This document shows positions 9,970 to 25,631 of a stretch of 64,000 nt of DNA, one piece after another. The notes under the pieces were generated by a model. It did not search any database and had not been told where the DNA came from. It worked only from the letters and a program-made list of their open reading frames with translations. A program made the translations under genes and the position numbers. The stretch is from Gluconacetobacter tumulicola (GTDB taxonomy: Bacteria; Pseudomonadota; Alphaproteobacteria; Acetobacterales; Acetobacteraceae). Numbering within the stretch: position 1 is the stretch's first letter; each line of letters starts with the position of its first letter. The DNA lies in assembly GCF_014174215.1 (NCBI RefSeq), contig NZ_JABEQL010000009.1, forward strand, positions 1 to 64,000, given 5' to 3'.

Positions 9970-10606
9970 TCAATTCAATCTGCAGGAAAGATGATGGAGA
10001 TGTCAGCGCCGAGGTAAACCTGGATCATAGCTTTCTCTCGTCCCTGCCACCGCCGATCCTGATCTCGATACCTGCCTCTCTGCTTTCCCCATTATCACGA
10101 ATAAAAGATGGCACGTCCATGTCACTCCTGATTTTTTCACGTCACCGAAGCCCGCCATTGCAGACTACGATCTTGAAAAATGGAACAGACTGATAAGCTG
10201 CCCGGCTCGAAAGAGGCACGAATTTATCAGGAAGATTAAGAGGAAAGCGATGCGACGCGCATTTCCTGCGCCTCGGTAGCAATGGCCATCAGGGCCGCTG
10301 GGCTTCGGCATGCACACGACGGACGCGGCTCTCGCTGGTCGCCCTCGTTCACCACCCGACATTTCCAAACGGGCTCTGATGATCTTTAGGTCTCATGTTC
10401 GGACATGACCCTTGACCCGTCTCACGCTTCAAGCCCAAATATGGCAGGACTTCTCTGCACCTGACGGTCGACCGGATAGATAGCTATTTGCGAATATAAG
10501 GCCGCATAGTTACAACACTCAAGCAAGATAGACCTTTGAAAATCGGCATTCACACGATTTTATGCCTGTTCAAGGCAATCTCTTTTGATTAGGAGATCAA
10601 ACAATT
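9970..10606. other. 637-base divergent intergenic region upstream of manC
   Basis: No convincing gene. It must hold the promoters of the minus-strand glycosyltransferase pair and of manC on the plus strand, though no clear -35/-10 pair stands out. A partial copy of the dispersed structured repeat lies at about 10240-10385. A good ribosome binding site (TAGGAG) precedes the manC ATG. Confidence 0.6.
10240..10385 (+). repeat. Dispersed structured repeat, partial copy
   Basis: The tract GCGATGCGACGCGCATTTCC and the following GGCCATCAGGGCCGCT, CGCGGCTCTCGCTGG and CGACATTTCCAAACGGGCTC line up in order with the copy at 48588-48750. The left outer arm is missing. It is the only copy that is not directly 3' of a gene on its own strand. 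Confidence 0.55.
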
Positions 10607-12091
10607 ATGTCTAATCGGAGCACGTGCCCGCAAATGAAACCGTCTGATTATACACCTAATGCGGCAATAAACACTCGAACAGTCGTCCCGGTTATCCTGT
10701 CCGGCGGGTCTGGCAGCCGCCTTTGGCCGGTATCGCGTGGAAGTTTTCCGAAACAGTTTTGGCCGTTACTTTCAGATAAAACGCTATTGCAGGAAACGGC
10801 CCTTCGCGGCGAGCAGCCTGGATTTGGCCGCCCCGTCGTCGTCTGCAACGCCGATCATCGTTTTCTCATCGCGGAGCAGCTACGCGAAGTAGGCATCACC
10901 AATGCCCGCATCGTGCTGGAGCCGATGGGTCGAAATTCCGCCCCCGCGATCGCCGCTGCTGCGCTGCTGATCGCCGAGGAAAACCCCGATGCGGTCATGT
11001 GGGTCATGGCGGCCGATGCCGCGATCAAGGACCCGTCGGCCTTGAATGCGGCGCTCGCCGTGGCTGTCGACGCCGCCCGTCAGGATTATATCGTTACTTT
11101 CGGCATGAAGCCCACCAAACCGGAAACCGGTTACGGCTATATCGAGCGCGGTAGTGAATTCGCCGACGTGCCTGGCGCTTACCGTGTCGCGAAGTTCCTG
11201 GAAAAGCCGGATAGAGAACAGGCGGCGGAATTTATCCGTGACGAACGTTATCTGTGGAATTCCGGCATGTTCGTGGCCCGCGCCAGCACGCTGCTCAGCG
11301 AAATCGAGGCCTTCGAGCCCCTGGTTTATTCCTCGGTCAGGAATGCGGTCCAGGACCGTACATGCGATTCGGACTTCGAACGTCTTTCCGTGGAGCATTT
11401 TGCCCAATCTCCCGACATTTCAATTGACTATGCCGTCGCCGAACGCACCAAAAAGGCTGCGGTCGTGCCTGGGGATTTCGGCTGGTCGGATATTGGCAGC
11501 TGGGATGCGCTGTGGGAACTGACCCCGAAAGACGCTGACGGCAATGCGACTTCGGGAGATGTTTTTCTCGATGGCGCGAAGAATTGCTATGTCCGGTCCG
11601 ACGGCATCGTCGCCACGGTCACGGGGGTCGAAGATCTGATCGTCGTGGTGACGAAGGACGCCGTCATGGTATCGCATCGCGACCGGGCCCAGGACGTCAA
11701 GAAAATGGTCGCCCGCCTGACGGCAGAAGGACGCCCCGAGGCACTCAGCCATAATCGGGTTTATCGGCCCTGGGGTTTCTATGAAAGCCTGATCCAGGGC
11801 GATCGTTTCCAGGTCAAACGCATCTCGGTCGATCCCGGCCAGAAGCTGTCGCTCCAAAAGCATTTCCACCGGGCCGAGCATTGGGTTGTGGTCGCCGGCA
11901 CCGCCGTGGTTACACGTGACGCCGACCAGATTATGGTGCGCGAGAATGAAAGCGTCTATCTGCCGCTCGGTGCCGTCCATCGCCTGGAAAACCCGGGCCG
12001 GATTCCGTTGACACTGATCGAGGTTCAGTCCGGCCCCTATCTGGGTGAAGACGATATCGTGCGCATCGAAGATGTTTATGCCAGGGCATAA
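10607..12091 (+). CDS. manC: Mannose-1-phosphate guanylyltransferase / mannose-6-phosphate isomerase
   Basis: A 494-residue bifunctional type II enzyme. The N-terminal nucleotidyltransferase carries VILSGGSGSRLWPVSRGSFP and the PKQF signature, with EPMGRNSAPAIAAAALL further in and FLEKPD for sugar-phosphate binding. The C-terminal cupin isomerase domain has RPWGFYESL, GQKLSLQKHFHRAEHW and the metal-binding His/Gln/Glu set. It makes GDP-mannose from mannose-1-phosphate and interconverts fructose-6-P and mannose-6-P, feeding surface polysaccharide synthesis in the cytoplasm. It is the only plus-strand gene in the glycan locus. A TAGGAG ribosome binding site supports the ATG. Confidence 0.95.
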   Translation: MSNRSTCPQMKPSDYTPNAAINTRTVVPVILSGGSGSRLWPVSRGSFPKQFWPLLSDKTLLQETALRGEQPGFGRPVVVCNADHRFLIAEQLREVGITNARIVLEPMGRNSAPAIAAAALLIAEENPDAVMWVMAADAAIKDPSALNAALAVAVDAARQDYIVTFGMKPTKPETGYGYIERGSEFADVPGAYRVAKFLEKPDREQAAEFIRDERYLWNSGMFVARASTLLSEIEAFEPLVYSSVRNAVQDRTCDSDFERLSVEHFAQSPDISIDYAVAERTKKAAVVPGDFGWSDIGSWDALWELTPKDADGNATSGDVFLDGAKNCYVRSDGIVATVTGVEDLIVVVTKDAVMVSHRDRAQDVKKMVARLTAEGRPEALSHNRVYRPWGFYESLIQGDRFQVKRISVDPGQKLSLQKHFHRAEHWVVVAGTAVVTRDADQIMVRENESVYLPLGAVHRLENPGRIPLTLIEVQSGPYLGEDDIVRIEDVYARA

Positions 12092-15000
12092 CACCGTCTG
12101 ACTGGATACGGGCCTATCGGCCGGGCCGCATCAACGATGCGGCATACGGCCGATTAGGTCCATTCCATGCACATAACGCCTGTTTCCAGAGAACAGACCG
12201 TAAAGATAGCCAAAGAGATGTATACAGTCGGTGCTTTGACACCGGTCGCATTCCATCGCCAGGCAATGCCAGAGCTGTCCACTCTATAGGCCGATCCGGC
12301 ATGGATCACGGCCCCCGCCGGGCACAGGCGTCAGCGCCGGCTCTTTTTAAGAGAGAGGACAGATTGGTACATTTCCCGTAACCGGTCTTCGTATTTTCTC
12401 ATATCAAAGCATGCGGCCTGTCTTGGCCCCAGTTCTCTCAGGCTGGCACAAAGCGCATCATTGCTGTCCAGTTCCTCGATCCCCGCGCTCATAGAGGACG
12501 GATCATACGCATCGACAAACAGGGCCGCCTCTCCGGCGACTTCCGGCAACGCGCCTTCACGCGAGGTCATCACCGGCGTACCCCAGGACAATGCTTCCAG
12601 CACGGGTAGCCCAAAGCCTTCAGAGAGCGACGGAAAAAGAACCGCGCGTGCCCCACGAATCAACGCAGCCAGAAGCGGGGCAGGCAGATATTCCAGCTTC
12701 TGAATGCGTCCGGCTGCAATGCCACGCTCCAAAAAGCGAAGCTCGTCATCCGTTTTCCAACTCATGGCTCCTACAATGACCAGCGTGCGGTCCGTCCGTG
12801 CCATGAGGAACGCTTCGATCAGGCGACCAATATTCTTTTTCGGTTCCAGCGAGCCAAAAAACAGAAAAAATCCCCCGGGCTGCAGACCGAACAATTCCCT
12901 GATTTCCTGATTGATGCCCTCTTCCCGCGAGACATCAATCGACGTATTCGGCTCGAATGACTGGTATGTATTGTGCAGTCGTTCCTCCACCTCTGGAAAA
13001 AACGATAGAATTTCCTTTCTGGAGGCTTCAGACACAGTGCAGATCGCGTCTGCACTCTGCACCACCTTGCTAATTAATTTGAAATGGAATTTTTTGTTGT
13101 CGAGTGTCGTCTGAGGCAGTCTCAGCGGCACAAGATCATGAATGGTATAGATATTTCGTGCGCCTTTGACCCTGATGGGCAAAGGATAGGTCCAATGCAT
13201 GATTGCCGGTGGATCAGGGATGCAGATCGTCATGAAACGACCTGTAGAGCGAAAATGCCGCCCAGCGGCCTGATAGAGATTCTGCACGTTCAACACCCGG
13301 TCGAATGTCGGCAGCCTTTGGGCGAAACCACGTGCCTCGACCCGACCACTGATGGGCACCTCGACCGCCTTAGGCGCGCTCATAACCGTATCGGCAACAA
13401 AGTTCCGTAACCAACGCGGGAAGATGGATTTTGCAGCCTTCTTATCGGCGGTCTGCCCCAGGATGTCGAAAAACATGACTTCACGCAGCTCGGCTGACAT
13501 AGCGGGGGAAATATCCATGCCGTAGACGACATCGACGGTACATCCCATCGCCTTGAGGCAATGCGTCAATGTGCGTGCGTAAGTTGCAATACCTGTTCCA
13601 CGGGGGAGCGCCAGATTGAACCCATCTACACCGACATGAAGGGGGAAATCTCGAACCAATATTGCCTCACAAAATCTCATGAATGAGACGATTAAATCTA
13701 CATAAAGTTGTTTATTGTCAAAAAATATTCAGACCGCTCTCTTTCTGCACACTATCATGTACAGATAATCTCTCTCGCCGCACCATAGATATGGTAGAGC
13801 GAACTGGCCGGCATATGATCCACCATCGGGGCGAGCCCTTCATCCAGCCGATCAATCCATCCGCCAGCAAGCCTGGCCGGCGCATAGCGCGTGAAAAACA
13901 GCGTGCTGATGGAAGACAGCAACGCGTCCCCCCCTTCCCCGGCATCCTTACGGCGCCGGCAGAGCAGGCGCAGAAGTTCGGTTTGCGGCCAGATGCGTGT
14001 TGAGTGCTCGAACACCACGCCATCCTCGGTCATGGCGTCATAGACAAGACCCGTATCCGGCGCGCACCCTTCTGTGCTTCCGAAGACGAACAGCCGTTCA
14101 GCCATGGCACACAGGTGCCCCCCCTTCTCTGCCTCAGGTGCCAGCCTGCGATATTCCCCCAGCAGCCACGCCCATTCGAACAGATGCCCAGGTTCGACGC
14201 GATTGTGCCCCGGTGGTGCCAATGGTACCCAGGCAGCATCGAATTCCTCAAGCAATGCTCCAGAACGGGGGCCCATAAACCGGCGAGATGCCAGGGCAAC
14301 CAGCCGCTCCGCCTGGTCCAGATAAAAGGCCTCGTTTGTCGCCTCGAACAGGGCCAGACAGGCTTCCAGCAGATGCATGTGGGGGTTCTGGCGACGCACC
14401 GTATTCGCCTGAGGCACGCGGTCGCGGAACCCCTCGCCCTCCAGGGCGAATAATTGCCAGGTTTCCTCCGCCGTTTCGCGGGCAACACGCCGGTAGCGCG
14501 GGGCGCCGGTCAGGCGATAAGCCCAAGCATAGGCAAACAGGATGAAGGCATGGGCGTAAAGATCACGCACGGGGCTGGCAGGCGTTCCATCCGGCGCCAG
14601 CGAAAAGATCCAGCCCGCTCCATCATCAGCGCGCCAGTAAAGCCGCTCGACAGTTTCCAGACACCGCAAGCCCTTGGCAAGCTCCGGAGCCGACGTATCG
14701 TACAATCCATCCAACCCTGCCCGGCAATAGGTGGCAATCTGCCGCGCCTGGACCATCAACCGACGCTGCGGCAGAGAGACAGGCGTGCCATCCCATGTCA
14801 GCCGTTCATGATACAGCCCTTGCGCGGAATTGAACCCCTGTTCGCTCCACAATGGCAGCGCATGACGCATAAGCCATTCACGCCAGTGCGCGCCTGTACC
14901 CGCCAGGCTGGTCACGAAGAGCCATCGGATTCAACGGCCGGGGCCTGAGGCTGGCGCATCTTCGTGACAAGCGCGCTCGTCGAACGCCCCGCGACGAGAT

Positions 15001-18000
15001 CGACCAGCGCGACCCTTCCGCCATAGGATTTGACGAAATCCCCGCCCACAACCTGGTGTTCCTGGTAATCCGCGCCCTTGACGACAACATCGGGACGCAG
15101 GGCCCGGATCGTGTCCAGCGGCGTGTCCTCATCGAAGAGAACAACCAGGTCGACATCCCGCAATGCACCGATCACGGTCGCACGCGCCTGTTCGTCCTGC
15201 ACTGGACGACTCTCCCCCTTCAACCGTCGTACCGACGCGTCGCTGTTCAGCGCGACAATCAACTTGTCGCCCTGCTGAGCCGCAGCCTTGATCAGCATGA
15301 TATGGCCCGGATGCACCAGATCGAAACATCCGTTGGTAAAAACGACGCGCGCACCGTGCCTCCGCCATTCTTCCACGATATCCCGCGCGCGCACGAGAGG
15401 CACGGTGGCGCCCTCTTCGCGGATTTCGGCCCTGAGCGCCGAGCTTAATTCGGCCCGCGAAACCGTGGCCGTACCCAATTTGCCGACCACGATCGAGGCA
15501 GCGCAATTGGCGATCACCACGGCTGTTTCCAGATCCTGGCCAGCGGAAACGACGCAGGCAATAGTCGCGACCACGGTATCTCCCGCGCCGCATACATCAT
15601 ACACCTCCGACTTGCGCGCGCGCGCATGCAGCACCGGGCCGTCCGTCCGAAAAAGGGTCATCCCCTCTTCCGAACGTGTCACCAGCACATGGCCGCCAAA
15701 TTGTTCGGAGACGCTAGCTGCCGCATGTGCGATGTCATCGTCTGTACCCAGAGATAGGCCGGTAGCAGCAGCCAGTTCGCCACGATTGGGCGTCACCAGC
15801 CAGGCGCCGCGATAGGCACCGAACGTCCTGCGCTTGGGATCGACAATCACCGGAACGCCGCGCGCGGCGGCAAAGGCCATGATTGCCTCCAGCACCTCGT
15901 CCGACAGGACGCCCTTGGCATAATCCGAACAGACTACGACATCAGCCCGTGCGATCGCCGCACATGCGGCATCGATCAGGCGCGACCGTGTCTCTTCACT
16001 CACGACATCCAGCCGCTCGTCATCGATCCGTACGATCTGCTGACGGCCGCTCAACACGCGCGTCTTGGTGATCGTCGTCCATTTTGGGTCGACCACCAGA
16101 CCCGACAGATCGATCATGGCGTGAGGCGCCAACGCGGCCCGCAACCTTTCCGCCGAGTTGTCCACCCCCAGAAGCCCTACCAACTCAACGCCACAACCCA
16201 GGGCCGCCGCGTTCATGGCGACGTTCGCTGCTCCCCCTGGCACCGCGCTGTGCATCGCACGCAACAGAACCGGCACCGGCGCTTCGGGCGAGATACGACT
16301 GACCGAACCTGAAATATAGCAATCAAGCAAAAGATCGCCAATAACGGCAATCCGTCCAAAATCGAAAGCTTCGATCATTTGCCTGAATACCTGCCCATGC
16401 CTAGAGTCAATCATCAAGCTGCTTCGGTTCAACGGGGTAGACCGGGATAAAAAGCCACTGCCAAACGCAACCCAAGCAGCACCAGATTTTCCTGCTGCCC
16501 GATACCACAGATAACAGGGCTACGGCGACACATCCCCTGCTCGCCCGATATCACTCAAAGCGATCAAGAGCAGGCCACCTCCGGCGCCTCATCCATTTTA
16601 TAGGCATGGACCTGATCAAGGCAGCCAAGAGACGCAGATTCCAGGAAAATCTTCCGTCCCTCTTCCGTCTGATCGCATAGAAAGAAACCTTCCACAGCGA
16701 TCAGGTCGGGCGTCTCTTCCAGCGACCCATCCTGCCGTGTGCCATGAACACGCAACTTCAGAACTCCTGCCCGACGCCAGGAATCGACATCGAGAGGAAC
16801 CCAGCGCCGTTCCTGCGCCACCATGATGCCAGACAGGACCTGGGGATGAACGGCCGTATCGCCCAGATTGCTCACAGTCCAGTTCGTGGCATGTTTTCCG
16901 CTACGCACGGCAAGCCACAACCGCATTCCAGCCTGCGCCGGAGGGGTCATCAGCAGATCACCGCCCGGCGCGCGCGTCCAACATCCGCTGTCATCCGGCC
17001 ACGCCCATCCCAGGCCAAGGCGATATATCTCAGCCGATGCCATGTTTTTCCAGATTTTGACCTCGTGGTTGGCTGTCAGCGGATACCAGGCCCCGGAGCG
17101 TACCGGAACGGCCACTTGCCCGTCCAACCTGGCCGAAACGGGGCGTACAGCGATTTGCCTGGCAGTCTCGTTGATTCTGTGCGCAATATCGCGCCAGGAC
17201 ATCGGCTTGAAGGCGCGTGCGATCCTCTCCTCGATCGCAGCGCGGGCAGATGCATCGAACGCCAGTTTCTCGACTGCGCTCTCCAGTTCTTCGACCGAGT
17301 CCGTCTTGAAATAGATAGCAAATACGCCGCCTGCTTCCGGCAGCGAGGAATTGTCCGACGTGATGACGGCCTTGCCGTAGCAGAGTGATTCCGTGATCGG
17401 CAGCCCCCATCCTTCATAACGGCTGGGATAAAGGGTAAACTGACAGTTCCTGTACAATAGCGACATTTCACTGTCGGAAATACCGTGGAGGATGAGAACG
17501 AAACGTTTCAGCGTCTCATCGCTCTCGATTTTTTGGAAGAAAGCCTCGTTCTTCCACCCCCTGTTCCCCACACACACCAGCTTCGGCGTTCGAGGACCAT
17601 ATTTCCTGTACAGCCGCTCCCACACCGCCAGGGCCAGATCATGTCCCTTGCGGCTTTCGATGGTGGAAACAAACAACACATAAGACTCCGGGGCGATGTG
17701 CCATTTTTCCAGATCGCCATGCGGCAGGCTATCTACCCCCGGCTTCCTGAAATCGGCCCCCAGCGGCACAACCGTTATCTGGTTTTCCCGTACGACATGC
17801 CCCAGTCGGGCGGCAACGAGGATCAAGTCTTTTTTCGTAGATTCCGAATTGACCAAAAATGCATCGGCATGTGCGAAAACGCCAATGATCCACTCTATGA
17901 AATCCTGGGTCAGTTTGCGAATACAGTGTTCCGGCGTCATGACCGGTATCAGGTCATGCACGAAGGGGACATATCGTATATTCGATCTATGCTTGGCTTC

Positions 18001-21000
18001 CCGAACATAGAGAAAATAATTCCTGAGCCACCAGGACGTACCGAGATTGATCAGAACGGCGCCATCAGGAAAAACGAACGGCTCGGAGAACATGAGCGTC
18101 AAATGCAAGGCATTGACCGCATCCAGCCAGTCCCGGCTTCTGGAATCGCCGCTGACGACCGCCAGTTCGCAAAGTTTGATGAACAGACGGTTTGGCACCG
18201 GCAACCATCTTTCGCGCCCTTCGATCGCACAGCAAATCCGGACGGCGGCCTCGTTATCCCGAATGGCACCAAGAATGGTCTCGATCTGCACGCGCTGGAT
18301 GCCGGTCGGCAGGCGCGCATGACCGAAATAGCTGACCAAGTCCGAAATATCGAAAACGACCGTCCCATCTTGCGAAAGGACTGGCGTTTCGTCCGAAAAA
18401 CCCTCGGGAATGGTCTTTTTCAGGAAGGAGAGAATGTCCCGACGTTGTGGAGCTGGCAGATGGGAAAACAGGCGATGCAGCCAGGCCAGGGCATCTGAAT
18501 CGCCACCTCCGACCAAGACGGCCTCCGCATAGGCACAGCTTGCTCCGGTGAAGTCCCCCTGCTCCTTGCGCATATGTCCAAGCTGGACCCATATATGCGC
18601 AAGGTCAGGAGCCAATTGCAGCGCGTTGCCGTAATCATTCGCCGCCTCTTTCCAGTTCTGCTTATCACGCGCCTTGTTGGCACTCGAAATCAGTTTGAAA
18701 ACGGGCAAAGAGACAGGAACACCGGCAGATTTTTTTATTTTAATACGGTATTTTATTTTCGAAATCATAGAAATTTAAAAATCTCCGCCTCATTTATTAT
18801 AGAATTATTTTTCTCAATATTACATACAACCAAAAGCCAACATGAGTATAATCAGTTCCATAGGCATATGCCAACAAACAGCCTGCCGCACCGGATCGCA
18901 TCACAGCCTGCCTCACCCCATGCTCATTTCCGCGTGAAGCCTCAGCCTCCTCGCCTCCGGGAAATCGAACGCGGTTCGACACCTGTCGCCGATCTGCCAA
19001 TACCCCTTGTCCGCCTCGCGAGCGCGTTCAAGCGGCCACTCCGTGCCTGCACTTCAGACTTGCGAAGAGGTTCGGCGCTGGCAATCAGCCATAACATAGC
19101 ATCGCCACATACCCGGGTGAAAAAGCTGATGAACTCAGCGCCTCGAAGATAATGTGCCGGTTGCCGATTCTCATCCATTAGACGGCAAAAGCGGATGGAC
19201 CACGTAGTTCCCTAATCCGGATATGATTATCGAACCCACATTCCAAAAATCCGACAACCAACCATCCTGCCGGGCCGGCGGCCAGACGATCTCTCACCGT
19301 CTGGCTGCATCACCCCGCGACTGGATGGGCCACCCAATCGCGGAAGGATTCGCGCCACAGCACGCCCATAAACGGGGCTTCAGGACGCCCGCACGCCCCC
19401 TTCCGGATCGAGACGGTAACCGCCGCCCTCGGTCACCAGCAGCGAGGCATTGGTCGGATCGGGCTCGATCTTCTGCCGCAGGCGGTAGATATGGGTTTCC
19501 AGCGTATGGGTGGTGACGGCAGCGTTATAGCCCCACACCTCGTTCAGCAGCACCTGGCGCGGCACCGGCCGCGTCCCGGCCCGGTAGAGGAACTTCAGGA
19601 TCGCCGCTTCCTTCTCCGTCAGGCGGATGCGGCGATTGCGCGCGGGTTCCTGCAACAGCTTGGCCGAAGGACGGAACACATACGGCCCGATCGAGAAGAC
19701 GGCATCCTCGCTGTTCTCGAAGATGCGCATCTGGGCGCGCAGCCGCGCCAGCAGCTCGGCGATGCGGAAGGGCTTGGCGACATAGTCGTTCGCGCCGGCA
19801 TCCAGCCCCCGCACCACGTCCGTCTCTTCGTCCGAACCGGTCAGGATGATGATCGGAATCCGCTTCCCCTGCCGCCGCAGTTCGGCGCAGAAATCCCGGC
19901 CGTCACCGTCGGGCAGCGTCACATCCAGGATGATCGCGTCGAACCGGGCGCCCGCCGCATTGAGCTTCTCCCAGGCATCGGCAACCGATTCGGCCTCGAT
20001 CGCCTGGAACTCTCCTTCCAGCTGCAATTGTTCGACGAGCATATGACGTAACGTCTGATCGTCATCCACTATCAGAATGGGACGCGCACCTGCCATCGAA
20101 CCCTCTTTATCTTGACCGGGCCCCATTCACGCGGGGTCGGCATCTTTATCCTATATCATTCCCGGGACGGAAACGGCAGCATCCGGGCCAGCCGACACGA
20201 TACCTCACTCACCATCCCGGTCACGTTGCCCTATCCAGACCTCAGGCCCGACAGTTTAAAACCGATTCAGGGCAAAAAGCGATCCAGCTGGAGCGATTCA
20301 TGATACGCGCGTTGCTAAAAACAAATACAGGGCCCGACGCACGCCTGCATTGCATGGGCGAGGAAATCCCGGCCATCATCGGCGCCGCCGGAGTCCGCGT
20401 CCATAAGCAGGAAGGCGACCATGCGACCCCGGCCGGCGTGCTGAAGCTGCGGCGGGTCCTGTATCGCGCGGATCGGGTCGGCGCGCCTGCCAGCCATCTT
20501 CCGATCGAACCGCTGGCACCGAATGACGGCTGGTGCGACGACCCCACCCATGCCGATTACAACCGCCCGGTCACGCTGCCACACCCCGCCCGCCACGAGC
20601 GCATGTGGCGCGATGATGATGTTTACAATATCGTGATCGTCCTGGGCTACAATGACTCCCCGCCGGTGCCCGACCGAGGGTCGGCAATCTTCCTGCACCT
20701 GCAATCCCCCGACCAGCGTCCCACCGAAGGCTGCATCGCCCTGCGCGAGTCGGACCTGCGCCGCCTGCTGTCGGCCGGCCTGTCGGAAATCGACGTCCCG
20801 CCGCCCGGCTGAGGCACAGAGCCCTCTAGCCCGCAGTCAAGTCAGGCGTTCAGGCCAGCCCGGTCTGTTCCGGCGGCGCCGGTGGTTCCATAACCACATC
20901 GATGTCGCCGGCCATCGGTTCCACCGGCGTCGCATCCTCGGCCGAACAGATCCAGATCGCAGTCCCCTTGCGAACAGTCAGGATCATCAGCCGGTTGCCG

Positions 21001-24000
21001 TCGGCTGAACCCGACGACATCGCCGGCGCCCCACCCGACGGGGCCGCTACCGGCGGCATGGCACGAAAACGCCATCCGCGTTCGAACAGCGTTTCGAACA
21101 GCGTGAAATTCCACGCCGGCTCCCCCAATACCCTTCCGCGCGAATCGCGGCTCAATCCACGATACAGATCCAGCCGGGCCACGCCCGGACTGACCTGAAA
21201 CACGCGCTGGCGCCCGAAATCGGGGGCCAGCCGGGCACAGACCAGCCCGTTATAGATCGCGTCGGGCGTAGCGGCGATCAGATAGTCGGCCGGGCGTTCC
21301 TCCAGGCTCTCCATCCCCTCGTCGGACAGCAGTTCCGTCCGCAAAGTGGGAATGCCCGCACGCGTCGCCGCCGTCAGCGCGCCGGCATAGGTATCCACCA
21401 GCACGACCGGGCAGCCGAGCCGATGCACCACCCCCGCCAGATCGGTAGACCAGGCGCTGGCGCCGACGATCGCCAGCGCAGGGTCGTCCGACAGGGTCAG
21501 GCGCAGGGCCCGGGCGACCGGGCGAAGGGAAAAGCCATGCAGGATCATGGTCGTCGCGATCAGGGCGAATACGCCCGGCATCACCAGATCCGCGCTGGGA
21601 TAACCGGCATCGCTCAGTTGCAGGCCCGCCGCCCCCGCCACGGCGGCGGCGACGATACCGCGCGGCGCGATCCACCCAACGAACAGCCGCTCCTGCCATG
21701 ACAGGCCCGAGCGCACCGTAGACAGAAAGATGCCGACAGGGCGCACCACAAACAGCACCGTCAGCGTCATGGCCACGATCGGCAGGGACAGGCGGGCCAG
21801 TACCTCGCGATGCAGGTCGGCCGTCAGCATGACGAACAGGCAGGACACGACCAGAACGCCCAGCGATTCCTTGATGCGGCGCAGCTCGCTCATGCCCAGC
21901 ACATGCAGGTTCGCCAGCGCCATGCCGAAGACGGTGGCCGCCATCAGACCCGCGCCCTCCATGAAGAAATTGCAGATGGCGAAAACGCTCATCGCCAAGG
22001 TCAGGATGATGGGGATCCGCAGAATTTCAGGGATGAGATCTCGGCGGGACAGGAATCGCACCAGCACCGCCGGGAAAATGCCGCAGCCCACCCCCATCAT
22101 GGTGGCAAACAGCAGATGCGGCACGATTTCCGCCACGAACATACCCGAATGCCGGTTGCCCAGGATCATCAGGAATTCCAGGACCAGCGTCGCCAGAATG
22201 GCACCGACCGGGTCGTTCAGGATCGCCTCCCACCGCAGGAAGGCCGCCACCCTTGGGCGCAGCTTGGTATGACGCAGCAACGGCAGGACCACCGTGGGCC
22301 CGGTGACCACGATGATGGCGCCGAACAGCCAGGAGGCGCCCCAATGCAGATGCCCGACAAAATGGGCCGCAAGCGTCCCCAGGACCAGATTGATCGGCAG
22401 GGCCACCACCGTCAGGCGCAGCACCCCCTCGCCGGCGGCACGCCACTGGCGGAAATCCAGCCCCAGCCCCCCCTCGAACACGATGAAGGCCACAGCCAGC
22501 GAGACCATCGGGTGGAAATAACGCCCGATCGCGGCCGACGGATGCAGCAGATTCAGCCCAGGACCATAGATCAGACCTAACGCGAACAGCAGGACGATGG
22601 CAGGCAACCGAAAGCGCCAGGCAAGCCACTGGGCGCCAATGCCGCCGCCCAGCACACACAAGATCCCAATGGCCAGATTTTCCTGCATGCACCTATCCCG
22701 GACTGGTGGCTCGAAGAGCCGCAAGGTACCAGAATACGTCCAGCGATGTCAGGGCGATAGAACGCCGCCCCGACACCTGGCAGAAAATCAGTCCAACCGT
22801 TCCAGAACGGCCGCGAAGAAACCATCCGTGCCGTGGCGCAGCGGCGACAGCGCGATCATGCCATCCTGCATCAGATCGGCCGGCAGGCCGCAATCGGGCT
22901 CGGGCCCCGCGCGACGGAAGTGCGGCGACGCCGCCAGAAACGACGCAATCCGATCCTGATTTTCCTCGCGCAGCACCGAACAGGTGGCATAGATCAGCCG
23001 CCCGCCCGGCCGAACCAACGTTGCGGCCGTCGAGAGAATGTCAGCCTGCTTGGCCGTCAGTTCCTCCAGATCCCGTTCGGTCAGGCGCAGCCGCGCATCC
23101 GGATTGCGGCGCCATGTGCCAGTTCCGGTGCAGGGTGCATCGACTAGCACCCGGTCGAAACTTCCGGCCCGGCGCCGCGCCCAGCGGTCACCCGGCACCA
23201 GCAGATGCCGTTCCGCATTATGGACCCCTGCCCGGCGCAAGCGGCGCACCGCGCCCTCCAGTCGGGGCTCCGAAACATCGCAGGCAACGATATGGCCGCG
23301 ATTCTGCATGGTCATGGCCATGCCCAGCGTCTTGCCGGCGGCACCCGCGCAGTAATCCAGCACGCGCATGCCCGGCCGTGCATCGGCCGCCGCCACCACG
23401 ATCTGGCTGCCTTCGTCCTGGATTTCCACCAGGCCGGCCTTGAAGGCCGCCGTCGCCGTGATCGGCTGCCGCCCCGGCACACGCAGCCCCCAGGGGGAAA
23501 GGTCCGTCTCCTCGGCGTGGATGCCTTCTTCCGCCAGCAGCCGTGCCGCCTCCCCGCGTGTCGTCTTCAGCAGATTGACCCGCAGATCCAGCGTCGCTTC
23601 GCCCGCCAGCGCGGAGACCTCGGCCTCCAGCGCGGAACCGAACGTTTCGGCCAGCCGCGGCAGCAGCCAATCCGGCACTTCCAGCCGGACCGCCTGAGGC
23701 ATCCCGGGGTCGGCCAGTGCCTGACCGCGCAGCCGGGCCGCCAGATCCTGCTCCGCAGGCGTCAGCGGTGCCGGCCCATACCGGTCGCCCGAAAACAGGG
23801 CCCCCGGCGCTTCGCCGGGCCGGGGGATCAACTGCATGGCGGCGATCAACCGTGTGCGCGGGGTGGCCGGCGCGCCTGCCTGTTCCAGCCACCAGCCGAT
23901 ATGGCGCCAGTGCCGCAGCACGGCCCAGACCCGCTCGGACACGGCACGGCGGTCCCCGCCGCCGATATAGCGGCGCTCCCGAAAGAAGGCGTTGGCAACG

Positions 24001-24119
24001 GCGTCGGCGGGGCGACGCGGCGTCGCCTCCATCTCCGACAGCAGATCGATGGCGGCAGCAAGCCGCGCGCTGGGCGTCATAGTCGTCCTGTCAGTCGAAG
24101 ATGGCGATCGATGGGATCA

Positions 24120-25631
<1,512 letters not shown>
